Shown here in pieces: positions 22,564-33,230 of a DNA stretch of 64,000 nucleotides. The notes under the pieces are model-generated. The model was not told the DNA's origin. It searched no databases and worked only from the letters and a program-made list of their open reading frames with translations. Numbering within the stretch: the first letter of the stretch is position 1; every line of letters begins with the position of its first letter. This DNA comes from Scalesia atractyloides (Eukaryota > Streptophyta > Magnoliopsida > Asterales > Asteraceae). The stretch covers positions 80,763,978 to 80,827,977 of the forward strand of contig CAMTDV010000003.1 of NCBI GenBank assembly GCA_947069175.1, read 5' to 3'. The translations under genes and the position numbers were made by a program.

Positions 22564-23430
22564 AGCTTTCAACATCAATGCCAATCAAGCTAGAGCTGGT
22601 AATAATGTGGTTCACAGTACGTTTCTCATTAACGGCACTTATGCATCTATTCTATTTGACACTGGTGCGGATAAGAGTTTCGTGTCTTTAGAGTTCGAAT
22701 CTATACTTGATTTACCTCGCGTTAGTGTAGCCGAATCATTCACAGTGGAAGTCGCTGATGGTGAACCTATTATGTTAGACTCAATTATTCGTGATTGTAC
22801 TCTTACCCTCGATTATCATCACTTTCCGATTGATCTCATCCCCATGAAGTTGGGTAGTTTCGACGTCATCATTGGTATGGACTGGCTTAGCCAACATCAC
22901 GCTGAAGTTGTTTGTTATGAGAAGTTTATTCGAATTCCTCTCGTTGCCGGTCAAACTTTACGTATCTTTGGTGAAACCCCCTCCAAAGAACTCAAATTGA
23001 TGTCATGCCTCCAAGCTCGAAGATACCTTCGCAAAGACTATATCGCATTCTTAGCTCACATCGTCAAAAAGGAAGGCAAGGAAAAGAAGCTCGAAGACAT
23101 TCCAATCGTTAAAGAATTTACTCAAGTTTTTCCTGACGACGTTTCAGGACTTCCTCCTATGCGAGAAGTCGAATTCCGAATCGATCTTGTACCTAGTGCT
23201 ACACCAGTCGCAAAATCTCCATATCGGTTAGCCCCATCTGAGATGCAAGAGTAAGCTAGTCAGCTGCAGGAGTTAACTGACAAAGGATTTATACGTCCTA
23301 TTTTATTACCTTGGGGTGCACCGGTTCTATTCGTAAAAAAGAAAGATGGAACTTTTCGAATGTGTATCGACTATATAGAGCTCAACAAGCTGACTATCAA
23401 GAACCGCTATCCTTTACCTCGTATCGATGA
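22564..23430 (+). pseudogene. pol: C protease and N-terminal reverse transcriptase (cut by D)
   Basis: In the new frame: protease with LFDTGADKSF (catalytic Asp kept) and GSFDVIIGMDWLSQH, then the linker to reverse transcriptase. TAA at 23252-23254 replaces a Leu codon before ASQLQELTDKGF. Reverse transcriptase is readable from WGAPVLFVKKKDGTFRMCID to RYPLPRIDD and is cut at 23430 by element D. An Arg in the DYRELN motif is Ile (DYIELN). Confidence 0.9.
23426..23430. other. Target-site duplication of D, left copy (GATGA)
   Basis: Identical to 47577-47581. Both lie in the Asp-Asp codons of C's reverse transcriptase (PRIDD). Confidence 0.9.
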
Positions 23431-23518
23431 TGTAACATCTTGTAAAATCGTGTCCAATAATATAGTGACACATGTTGTATTTTAAATATAGTCTGTTAAA
23501 GACCAATAAGGACTTAAG

Positions 23519-23705
23519 GCGTCAACATGCTCAATCTGAGCCTCTGAATGACGATCTGATGTCAATATGCATAAATAACAGCCTCTGAGTGACTAATATG
23601 TCAACATGCTTAAAATTTGGCCTCTGAGCGACTGATATGTCAACATGCCCAGCCTCTGAATGACATCGGGATCAACATGCTTATCATAAGCCTCTGAGTG
23701 ATCCT
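23519..23705. repeat. Diverged tandem repeat in LTR D
   Basis: GCCTCTGARTGAC alternates with CAACATGC at 45-60 bp intervals. The same series is in the 3' LTR at 44463-44645. Confidence 0.65.
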
Positions 23706-23973
23706 TTGTGAAGTCCTAAACTCTCATACGTGCCATTTGTTGGACGAAAGAGTTCAATGAGAACAGGTGTTATGCAGAAAGTTGGCCTGGGCATCTCGCG
23801 CCCCGTGAGAACAGGTGTTATGCAGAAAGTTTTGTTTGGAGACCAAGTAAAGCTCCAAAACAATTTAAACGAAACCATGGCTTCTCTAAACTGCTATGCC
23901 ACGTTTTGGGACACTTGTAAGCTTCTTCTCACACCCCTAAACACCCGGCTTCACCTCCTTTGAGTTATCCAAC

Positions 23974-23982
23974 TATAAATAG
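23974..23982 (+). promoter_or_regulatory. TATA box of the 5' LTR of D
   Basis: CTATAAATAGG followed by a pyrimidine-rich stretch with CCTTCCAACTTACACC. The copy in the 3' LTR is at 45151-45159. Confidence 0.6.
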
Positions 23983-26395
23983 GTGTTCAAGTGTTCCTTC
24001 CAACTTACACCTTTCTTAAACATAACTCTTCTCCCTCCACTGGAAGTTCCTAGTTGAAAGGAGCATTCAACTTAGTTCTCTTACTCTTGCATTTTCGTTT
24101 ATAGGCTTCTATAGCCAAAAGTTAAGCGTTTTACGGCAAACGCTTTGACTTTCGGTTAAGACCATTATCATCCAGGCATTGTTCGAAATGAACATGGCTA
24201 AGTGATCATAATAAGGTGGGTGTTAGTCCCTATAGAGGGAACCTCCTGTAGATCACGTTTGCTAAACCAATTGACGGGTCAAAGTTATGTTATTAAAAAG
24301 TCAAACATGCCATTTTCGGAAAAATCATAAATTGATCTTATAAATGTTATGAAACCTGTTTTGACACTTAAACAAGTTGGTAATAATTATTAGAACATGT
24401 GAGAACATGTTCGGCTCGTCAATTTCAGTTCTAGGGTTGGCTCGCAACCGAAAGTCGCGAAGTTTGACTTCTGCTTTGACTTTCAATTCTGACCCGATTT
24501 AGATTAGTTACATACTGATCTAAATTTGCATTATGATCATAATATAATGTAGCATAACCCTTTGAGGTTATATTACATGATCATAATCAGAATCTAAGTT
24601 TATGCGCAAGTTCCATAATTATGCCATTTTGACCAAAATGTCCTTTTTGCATAAAACAAGGTTTAAATGGTAACTTGAAAATAAGTTTCTACTGATGTAA
24701 TATTATAAGTAGGAGTATTTGGGATGTTAAACCAGGTTATAAACTGAGTTTTCAAGTAGGTCTTTAAACTATGTCGATTAGTGACGATTTTAGTCCTTGT
24801 AACTCATAAAGTGATTTTAATCAATCTTTTCAAGGTAAATCATTTACCTACTGATATGTTATATTAAATAACATATTTTAAACATTTTAATATTATCCAA
24901 ATGACAGTTTTCGTAAACATCGCTTAAAAACGTCATTTTACGACATAAGCGCCGTTTCGGCGCATAGTATGGTTTTAAACCATATTATTGACCAAAACTT
25001 GATACCTACTGATTTTAAATCTTATTTTAAACATATTTACAGTAGGTACATTTTATAAACTCAGAATCCCAAATAATTTATAAACTATGTATAAAATTAC
25101 CAACATGCCCCTATAAGGCATAATTTCGTTTTAAAACCTTAACGGGCATACAAGTTGATATCCTACTGATATCTTAACTTAATTAAAATATAATGGCATA
25201 TAGAACTTGTCCATGACTTATCCGGTTACCCGATATCGTTAATATGCGCATAGTTACATATATGTAACTATTTTACGGAAATTAACCAAAACAGGTTTAA
25301 CCTTGTCATTTAAGTTTCAAAATCAAGAATGTATATAGATTACCCATATTATACAAGTAAAGGTACTTGTCGGGTTTAAACTACATTCTATCCGATCATC
25401 GTTTAATCAAGCGTTATACGTAATGATCATGTACACTATCTGGTTTATAAGACCGTTAGTATTTAATTGGCTAGCTTATGCCATAATCCAGACTAGAGCC
25501 TTCTCGGTAAATGCTATCTGCACTTGGTACTTTTGTATATGGTTGAGTTATTTAAAAATAAAAGAAGAAGACTAGCTCAGGTAAATACTCTCGACTTATT
25601 TTCCCTATACGGGCTTGGGATACGGTAAATTATTACCGCTTGGTCCAAAATGGGGTCAATCGAATGCCCACTTGTGGCTAGTAAAGCTGCATATTTCGTT
25701 TTAGTTAGTTTTGTTTGATAATATAACATCGGGGGTTAAATTACCATGTCCTGGATATCCTGGGCTCAATACATTAGTTATTGGCCACGACCTTAGCACG
25801 GGGTGTAGGCATACACCTTTTGATGCTCATATGCAATGTTCCCAAGACGTTATGGATGACTCCTTCGTGAGTCCTGAGTGGTGTGTATTTAATCATGTCT
25901 CGGTTTCTTTACTGGGCCATGTATGTATGGACAAACATGTGAATCTGATACAATGTTGCAAGGTCAACTTTCCCAAGTTAATAAAAGATTTTTGCGCCGT
26001 TTGCACTTAAAACCATTTTAATGTTTTCAAAATAAGTCAGTTGGGTGTATTTACCAGCGTAAGCTGACATATCGTCCAAAGGCTAATCTGCAGGTACAAT
26101 ACAAAATAGGCCGGTAGCTGCTCGGTAGAGAATAAGAGGATCTTGCAAATCCTTAGATCTGCCTAAAGTCTGTTTTGTATTCTTTCTTGTACATTTTACG
26201 ATCCGCTTGTGGATCTTCTATTACAAGCTTGTATATTATTTTTTTTATTTTCGAACATTCGGTTTGTAATAGTAATTTTACTCCAAGACTTCCGCTGTGC
26301 CGTGTTTAATTAACCATGATGATTATCAACTGATGTCACGATACTCCCCGCCGGCGTATGGATTTCGGGGTTGGAAATCCGGGGTGTGACAGGGT

Positions 26396-26408
26396 TGGTA
26401 TCAGAGCC
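26396..26408 (+). other. Primer binding site of D
   Basis: TGGTATCAGAGCC, 4 bases after the LTR: initiator Met tRNA type. Confidence 0.9.
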
Positions 26409-26562
26409 AAAGTTTGAGAGAATTAAACACTAGCCTTTTGTGTTTAGTCTCAAACTTACACGAGCACATTCCTCAGACTTTCGAGTCTAGGCATTGACCT
26501 AGGATTACTCATTTCATTATTAAGTTATTAGTACTGTTTTTAAATTGATTTCTAACAGGAAA

Positions 26563-27652
26563 ATGCCGCCACGTGTACGAGGACAAAGTGGACGAGGAAA
26601 ATGTCCAATGAGGGGAGGACCATCGGGGCGTATTCCTCCTCAACCTCATAATTCAGATGCATATCAAGAATCAGGAGATTCGTCTCCATGGCAACCAACG
26701 AGACGTTCCGTCTTTAATAGACACTCACCTTCACATTCCCAAAATTCTTACCACTCACATCACTCCTACCGTTTTCACCATTCCCATTCTCATCACTCCT
26801 ACCGTGAAGAGTTTAACTCCAACCATTACTTAAACACACCTCCAGCTGATCAAAATCAGTTGGACCAGCCACACCCTATGGACGAGTACTCCGACCCGGA
26901 GATGCCACCATCGGGATCAAATGTGCATCCCATTGAAATTTCGAGCGATTCAAACTCATATTCCGGATTGCCCTACCAAGGTCCTAATGAGTGGGACCAA
27001 TACTGGAACCAAATTTACTTTCGCCCACACTCCTTCTCACCACTCTCAACCACTCCAAGTTCAAGAAGATGTCCACATGGAACCCCTGGACCAACCTTAA
27101 TAACCACCTGAGCCACCAAGGAGGAAGTGTGGAGCACGTATGTCAGTACGTGCCGGACAAAGGTCGGGATCGCTACCACCTTTGCCCAATTCTTACCCCA
27201 CTATTTAAGAGGACCCACAAATGGGTGGACCCTCTAATGTTCCACCTATAGTGGAACCAACACCAACACCTGCTGTTCAACCACCACCAACGGGTTATAC
27301 TAATCCAATTCCCACGTACCCAGACACGTCTGGATATGACCCATATAACCCGTCTACGCCGGTAGACTATCAAGCGTGGTCGCAAGACCCAAACATGCAG
27401 GCGGTTATGCACAACGCGCTTTACCCGTCCCCTTTCCCACCTACCTATCCACCAACTGGATATCCAACTTATGGGTACCAGTATCCGGTTATGCCACAAC
27501 CTCAACCACAACCTCCGCCACCACTAGAGGCCATTAATGAGGCCTTAGAAAGGAAGAAAGAGATGCAGCAGCAGGCAGAGAAAACGGAGAAGAAGACGAA
27601 TAAATTCTTCAAGAAACTCTCCAAGTTGGTTAAGGGAAAAAAGTATGAGTGA
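26563..27652 (+). pseudogene. Extra ORF upstream of gag in D (basic start, Pro/Tyr-rich, Lys-rich tail)
   Basis: Begins MPPRVRGQSGRGK at ATG 26563, then a His/Ser-rich part with repeated HHSYR. The frame is lost near 27060-27110 and the homologous reading resumes in another frame (from about 27221: GGPSNVPPIVEPTPTPAVQP), with Pro/Tyr-rich repeats and a basic coiled-coil-like end (ALERKKEMQQQAEKTEKK, KKLSKLVKGKK). No enzyme motif is visible. It looks like the low-complexity accessory or gag-like ORF that some plant chromoviruses carry ahead of gag; that parallel is from memory. A nucleic-acid-binding role would fit the basic ends but is not shown. Confidence 0.6.
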
Positions 27653-27807
27653 AGTCTCTTCTAATTATATGTAGTCCCTGCGAGGACATTGTTATTTCTT
27701 TTAATCCTTGTGTGACATGTTTATTTCCTTTAAGTCCTTGCATGGACAAGTTCATTTCATTTTTGTAGTATTGTAATTTCTAATCAAAGTTTAATGAAGT
27801 ACTTTCG

Positions 27808-27809
<2 letters not shown>

Positions 27810-27897
<88 letters not shown>
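27810..27897. repeat. (TA)n microsatellite
   Basis: About 88 bp of uninterrupted TA inside the internal region of D. The short minus-strand frame through it (27791-28021) is an artefact. Confidence 0.97.
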
Positions 27898-27901
<4 letters not shown>

Positions 27902-28179
27902 TAATCCTCTTGTAAACGAGCATCTCGATTTTACTCGAAATTTATGCTCTGCGATATAGTTCCAAATTGATCTTAATGGTTTTGATTTTTGCCAAGTGGC
28001 ACAGACCACATATTTGGCCAAATATATAAATGATAGTTAAGAACGGAAGGGTCTTCTATCAAGATAGTTAAGGGAAGTTATCCTTCTATCTAGAGGTGGT
28101 GGACTAAGTTCAAGCCTCCAAGTCATTAAGGTCAATGCGACCGGGACTTATAATCAACCATTAAGATCCTCTTATGTTA

Positions 28180-28990
28180 ACATTCAAGTAATGTGCATAC
28201 TCATGGTTGTGTGACTTGAGGTATCACACTACCCTTCAAGGCAATGGACTATGTCCTAACCTTACATAGCCCTTGTGATCTGTTTGATCCCGGCTAATAT
28301 CACCAGTGCGGTGATTAAACATCCGTTAGAGATGTATTTTATATAAACCTTGAGATCTATTTTATCCCGGTTATATAGCCCTTGTGATCTATTTGATCCC
28401 GGCTAAATAGCCCTTGTGATCTGTTTGATCCCGGCTAATATCACCAGTGCGGTGATTAAACATCCGTTAGAGATGTATTTTATATAACCCTGATGATCTA
28501 TTTGATCCCGGTTATATAGCGCTTGTGATCTATTTGATCCCGGCTAAATAGCCCTTGTGATTTGTTTGATCCTGGCTAATATCACTAGTGTGGTGATTAA
28601 ACATCCATTAGAGATGTATTTTTATATAACCCTTGTGGTCTATTTTATCCTAGTTATATAGCCCTTGTGATCTGTTCGATCCCAGCTAATATCATCAGTG
28701 CGATGATAAAAATCCATTAGTGATGTATTACCCTTTCGGGTTATGATCTATTCTATACAACCTATATGATCTATCTGATCCCGGCTAATATCACCAGTGT
28801 GGTGACTAAACATCCATTAGTGATGTAGTGCCTATGTGCCCTATTATATGTCCATTAGTGACAGGCCTATGTGCCATATTTCATGTCCATTAGTGACAGG
28901 CCTATGTGCCATATTTATGTCCATTAGTGACTGGCCTATATGCCATATTTAAATGTCCTTAGTGACAAGCCTATGTACTATATGTAATTG
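28180..28990. repeat. Nested tandem repeats in the internal region of D
   Basis: A unit of about 140 bp with ATATCACCAGTGCGGTGATT (an inverted repeat ATCACC..GGTGAT) and GATCTRTTTGATCCCGGCTA occurs at about 28298, 28438 and 28580, then shortens (28688, 28788). From 28845 a unit of about 40 bp, TGTCCATTAGTGACAGGCCT, follows about four times. No ORF survives. It fills the gap between the upstream ORF and gag. Confidence 0.8.
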
Positions 28991-29243
28991 TCAATGATGA
29001 CAATGACATTTGTGACATTGCGATCCACTGTCCAATCACATATGGACTATGTCCAAATTGTAATTTGCCTATGATGGTCCTATTAAGACCTAGGCCAAAT
29101 ATAGATATGTTAAGCTTAAGAGTTGTGATGTTATTCACACTAGTATAGGCAATGGATTGTTATATCTAATATTGAAAGCCGATATGGTTGATACACCATG
29201 GCTAAATGAAGTTTTAATGGTATATAGAAACCAAGACTTAAAG

Positions 29244-29826
29244 ATGGCTAACTCAAACGATGCACAAAGTAGCCATAGAAATGTTGAATCTAACAAAGCT
29301 GAAAACAAAAATATAGATGATGAAAATTTTCAAGCTCGCATTGATGCGGCTGTGGAAAGGGCCATGAGTAAGGCCATAGAAAGGCTAAGAGAGCCGAGTG
29401 CCACTCAGTCTAAACCCCTATCTATTCCACCATCTTCAACTCATAAAGAGAGCTCTGTTCACTCTTCAAATGTGAAGAATGAACCTAGGAAAGCAGACTT
29501 TGCTGATAACTCTTGTTCTGCTAAAGACGGGTGTGACCTATAAGTACTTTGTCTCCTGTAAAACCCAAGACTCTAATGGGGAAAAAGGAGCCGTAGAAGC
29601 CCTAAAGTGGCTAGACGAAATGGAGACCATTGTAGACATCAGCAGCTGTGCTGAAAGGGATGTGGTCAAGTATGTATCACAATCCTTCAAGGGCGATGCC
29701 CTAACATGGTGGAAGGCCATGATTCAATCAACTAGTAAAGTATACCTGTATAATCTGGGATGGTCCAAGTTTGTGGACCTTATAAGGAATCCTACTGCCC
29801 ACACACATGAGGTGGAGAAAATGGAG
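29244..29826 (+). pseudogene. gag: D gag, N-terminal part (cut by copia E)
   Basis: The most likely start is ATG 29244 (MANSNDAQSSHRNVES). A 1-nt gain near 29530 shifts the frame; reading resumes at TYKYFVSCKTQDSNGEKGAV with the gag-domain signature DALTWWKAM. It is cut at HEVEKME by element E and continues at 40943. Confidence 0.85.
29822..29826. other. Target-site duplication of E, left copy (TGGAG)
   Basis: Pairs with TAGAG at 40938-40942, one mismatch. Removing E and one copy restores the gag reading across the junction. Confidence 0.75.
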
Positions 29827-30061
29827 TGTTGATACAGTTTTGTGTCTGTCGCTTGTTCTTAATTACAGTTGTGATTGTACGGTCTTTGCTCAAGTGTCTG
29901 CATAGGTTTGGTCGTGTCGAATAGATCGAGATATCCTTCTATCTTGATCTAGTATGACATCTTAGCTTGTCTGTGTTAATCAGTTGCATATGTGCATACT
30001 GATAAGTCTTGTAAACGTCAAGTCTACACACGTTCTCCAAGAAGAAGAATTCTGTGTGAGG

Positions 30062-30216
30062 CATAGATTTTGTACAAAACACATGTTTCGTACGAATCAG
30101 GGTGATTTCATACGAAACACAAGCATTTCGTACGAAACACTGACTCGTACCAAATTCTGGAGATGTGTCTCTGTGTAATAGTGTGTTCCATATGTTTGGC
30201 AACGTGTTTCGTACGA
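30062..30216. repeat. TTTCGTACGAAA palindrome cluster in LTR E
   Basis: One perfect 12-bp palindrome and variants (TTTTGTACAAAA, TTTCGTACGAAT, TTTCATACGAAA, TTTCGTACGAGT) upstream of the TATA box. Similar words with CGCACG in the middle recur in the leader at 30990-31090. They could be protein-binding sites; function unknown. Confidence 0.7.
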
Positions 30217-30233
30217 GTGACTAGCTTGGACAC

Positions 30234-30240
30234 TATAAAA
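30234..30240 (+). promoter_or_regulatory. TATA box of the 5' LTR of E
   Basis: CACTATAAAAGCA. The copy in the 3' LTR is at 40601-40607. Confidence 0.6.
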
Positions 30241-30574
30241 GCAAACATGCACCTCTTAGTGAGGGTTTGCTGAAAAGCCCTTTTGTCCAGAAGTTAATAG
30301 AACGAGCTAGCAAACTGATCCTTTGAGTGGGATATCTAAGTTAGCATTTCTGGTGAAGACGAAGACACAAGCACACAGCAAGTTTGTTTGAGTCATACGA
30401 GCAATGTGTGTATATGTTTGTACTTGTTCTCAATCATTAATCAAGATAGTGAATCTTTGGTTACCCTGTGTTCTTTACTTTGCTTTGGTTGCATGCACAC
30501 TTGGATTCCGCACTTGTGTGTATGTCATTTGAACAAGGAACTGGTTTAACTTGATCCTCAGGTGGACCTACAAG

Positions 30575-30586
30575 TGGTATCAGAGC
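30575..30586 (+). other. Primer binding site of E
   Basis: TGGTATCAGAGC, 2 bases after the LTR: initiator Met tRNA type, usual for copia. Confidence 0.9.
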
Positions 30587-31448
30587 ATTGGCTCTTTCCT
30601 TGTTCAAAACCGGGCTTAGTTGTGTCTGAGCTAGTTTGAAGATTTCCGAAGTGTTCTTGAATCTCCAGCAGAAAACATAAGTTTTGGATAGTTAACTAAC
30701 TTAAAACTTGGTTAAATCTGTTGCATGCAGAAAATTTTATGGTAAAATTTTTCTAAAGAACACCCTTGAAGAAGAAATCTTCAAAAATTTGAATCTGATT
30801 AGTTTGGTAGGGTTAACATTTTCAGACTTGGATATGGACTTGGACTGTGGACTGTTAAAAATCTGTGTTTTAACTAAAGTGGGTAAGACAACAGGTATTT
30901 TCGAAAAAGCAGGTCTACACAAGAAAGGAAAGTTCTCACCAAACCATTTCTGAAAAGATTCCTCTGAAAAAAGCTAAACAAAACATTTGGTGCGACTGAG
31001 TTATTTCGTGCGAATCATCTGACCCGCACGAAACACCTGGCTCGCATGAAACATCAGTGTTTCGCACGAAACAGGTGTCTCACACGAAACAAAAATTGTT
31101 TGTTTTTCGTGTTTTTCAAAGCTTTGTGATTTTAAGAATTTATCATATTTTCAGATCTGTGAATTTTTAAAAGGTAATTATAATCGTGAAACTTTAAACC
31201 TTTACATTTTCATAAAACAAGAAAATATAACGAATTCTAACCCGTTGGATTGGAGTTGTTCAAGCTCAAATCAGGAGTCTTCGCAAAGCTCCGCAACATC
31301 ATGGGTAAAATCTTTGATGCCACAACATACAACAATGATCTCTGCAAATCAATGGGCGTATGTTGCGAATCAAAATCAAAGCATCCAAACTCCGTTAATG
31401 AGCTAAAGTGAAACAGGGAGTAACAACCATCCGCCCAACCTAAATCAT
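30587..31448 (+). other. Untranslated leader of E
   Basis: No credible ORF. 30990-31090 has a series of CGCACGAAACA-type words related to the LTR palindromes. The probable upstream part of gag (around 31380-31448) is interrupted by stops. Confidence 0.55.
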
Positions 31449-33230
31449 ATGAACGATTATCCTTCCTGGAAAAGTCGTTTTCATACATACGTTCTTGGAC
31501 AGAACACAGAATTGTGGACGTGTTTCACTACCCCCTACAATGAAGCACTTGAAGAAGCTGGATCAAATCCAACCACATTGGCCAATCTAGTCGAAAGTGA
31601 CAAGAAGGCTTACGATCTAGAGAAAAAGGCATTTGCTATCCTCACACAAGCTCTACATAAAGACATTTATCATCAGTTTATGTATTATACTACAACGAAA
31701 AATTTGTGGGACACTTTGGAAGCAAGAGGTGAAGGTAATGCTGCTACCAGGAAGATTCGGCATGATCTGCTCAAGAAAGAGTTTGAAGGTTTCATGTTCA
31801 TGGAGAACGAAGGCTTGAATGATATGACCACTCGGTTTTATCATCTTCTCAGCGAAATGTACTCGTATAAAGTGTTAGCAGCACCACAAGAAATTGTGAT
31901 GCGATTTGCTGATGCTTTACCACCAAAATAGGGTCAATTTATTGATCTTTTAAAACATACAGGTGTTTTGGACTCAATTAGTATTTATGAATTTGTGCAG
32001 AAACTGGAGAACAAGAATGAAGAAGAACTCCGGAAGGCACAACGAGTCTCTGCTCCAATAAACCCTGAAATGTATTTTGGAGGTATTAATGCAGGTACAA
32101 GCTCAAGTCAGCAACCGAAGCTGCAGACCGCGTTTGTGTCAAACGTGAACTCTTTTCTACCACAACCAGTTCAAACAAGTCAGTCTACATGTTCGAGAAA
32201 TCAAACCTATGGACAAGCTTTTGATCCGAAAGCATTCCTTCCACAGCCAAGGGATTTAGTGCATAAAGCTCCACAGCAGGCTCCTCAACAAGCTTTCTAT
32301 GGAAGCAACACTCAATCTACAAATCCCAACACTGTCAAACTTGGCATGTCAAATCTCTCTAAAATCAATGTAGAAGTTGCACAGGAACATGCAGAACTTC
32401 TAAATACCATGGTCAGTGCATATTGTGGTTTAGTTGCAGGTCAAATAGGGAACATCAATTTGACGAACGAAGACTACGAGCAAATAGACCGAGATGAAAT
32501 GGAGCTGATGGACATCAAGTGGGCATTTGCAAGTGCTATGAGAAGAGCGAAGGATTATATGAGAAGAACGGGTAGAACCAGTTTGGAAAGCAAGAAGGAT
32601 ACAAAATACAGCTTTGACAAAACCGCCGTTACTTGCTTCAACTGTGGAGAAAGAGGTCACTTCAAGCGGGAATGCACAAGACCTAGCAAAGAAGGAAATC
32701 ACAACCCCTTTCGCAATCTGTCTCATCCATCCAACACAGCACAGTACAACAATGAAAGAAGAATAGTAGCTGTTGGCAACTCTAACAACACCAATCAATC
32801 AGGACCTTCAAACACGCATAGAGCTTTGGTAGTTCAGTCTGATGAAGGATGCGATTGGTCAGTACAGTTGGGAACTGAGAACAACAGAAGAACTGCATGC
32901 TATGCGAAGATCGTGGATCAAATCAAGCATGATCATAGCATCAATACTCCAAATAACGATGACACATCTGGGGATGCTGGTAGTTCAGATGAAGAATGTT
33001 CAAGTTCAGATGGTTATGGATCTGATTCTGATGTGAAGAAAGGAAGTGATGTTGAGGTTTAAGAATTGCTGAGTGAAGCTGAGTTATTAAAGAGTGAAAA
33101 GGTGGGTATGACGAGGAATGCAGAAGCTGCGGAAAAAGAGACAGAGGCACTCTCTACAGATGGTGCAGCTTTTCCTCATCACATGGTCTTTATGGCAAAT
33201 GTTGAAGGTTCTTCAAAATAGGTAAATTCT
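31449..33230 (+). pseudogene. gag: E gag (copia type, zinc knuckle, broken)
   Basis: Recognisable from MNDYPSWKSRFHTYVLG with the copia gag domain (KNLWDTLEARGEG, KIRHDLLKKEFEGF). A TAG at 31929-31931, replacing a Trp codon, interrupts it. The same frame continues through a Gln/Pro-rich stretch to the zinc knuckle CFNCGERGHFKREC (about 32635-32676) and an acidic Ser/Asp-rich tail. TAA at 33060-33062 and TAG near 33219 break the tail. The true start is probably earlier and is destroyed. Confidence 0.88.

Larger units (their letters stand above)
23431..26391 (+). repeat. 5' LTR of element D
   Basis: 2961 bp, TGTAACATCTTG to GGGGTGTGACA. About 240 bp shorter than the 3' LTR because of one deletion with filler (near 23758-23783). 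It opens with five or six variants of the phrase GCCTCTGAGTGAC...TCAACATGC (23519-23705). TATA box at 23974-23982. Confidence 0.93.
29827..30572 (+). repeat. 5' LTR of copia E
   Basis: 746 bp, TGTTGATACAG to GTGGACCTACA. TATA box TATAAAA at 30234-30240. The palindrome TTTCGTACGAAA (30126-30137) and four or five variants lie at 30062-30216, just upstream of the TATA box. Confidence 0.92.

Noticed and set aside
27791..28021. Minus-strand open frame rich in Ile/Tyr
   Set aside because: Created by the (TA)n microsatellite.
28180..28990. CRISPR-like array
   Set aside because: Units are contiguous tandem repeats of varying length without unique spacers, in a plant retrotransposon.
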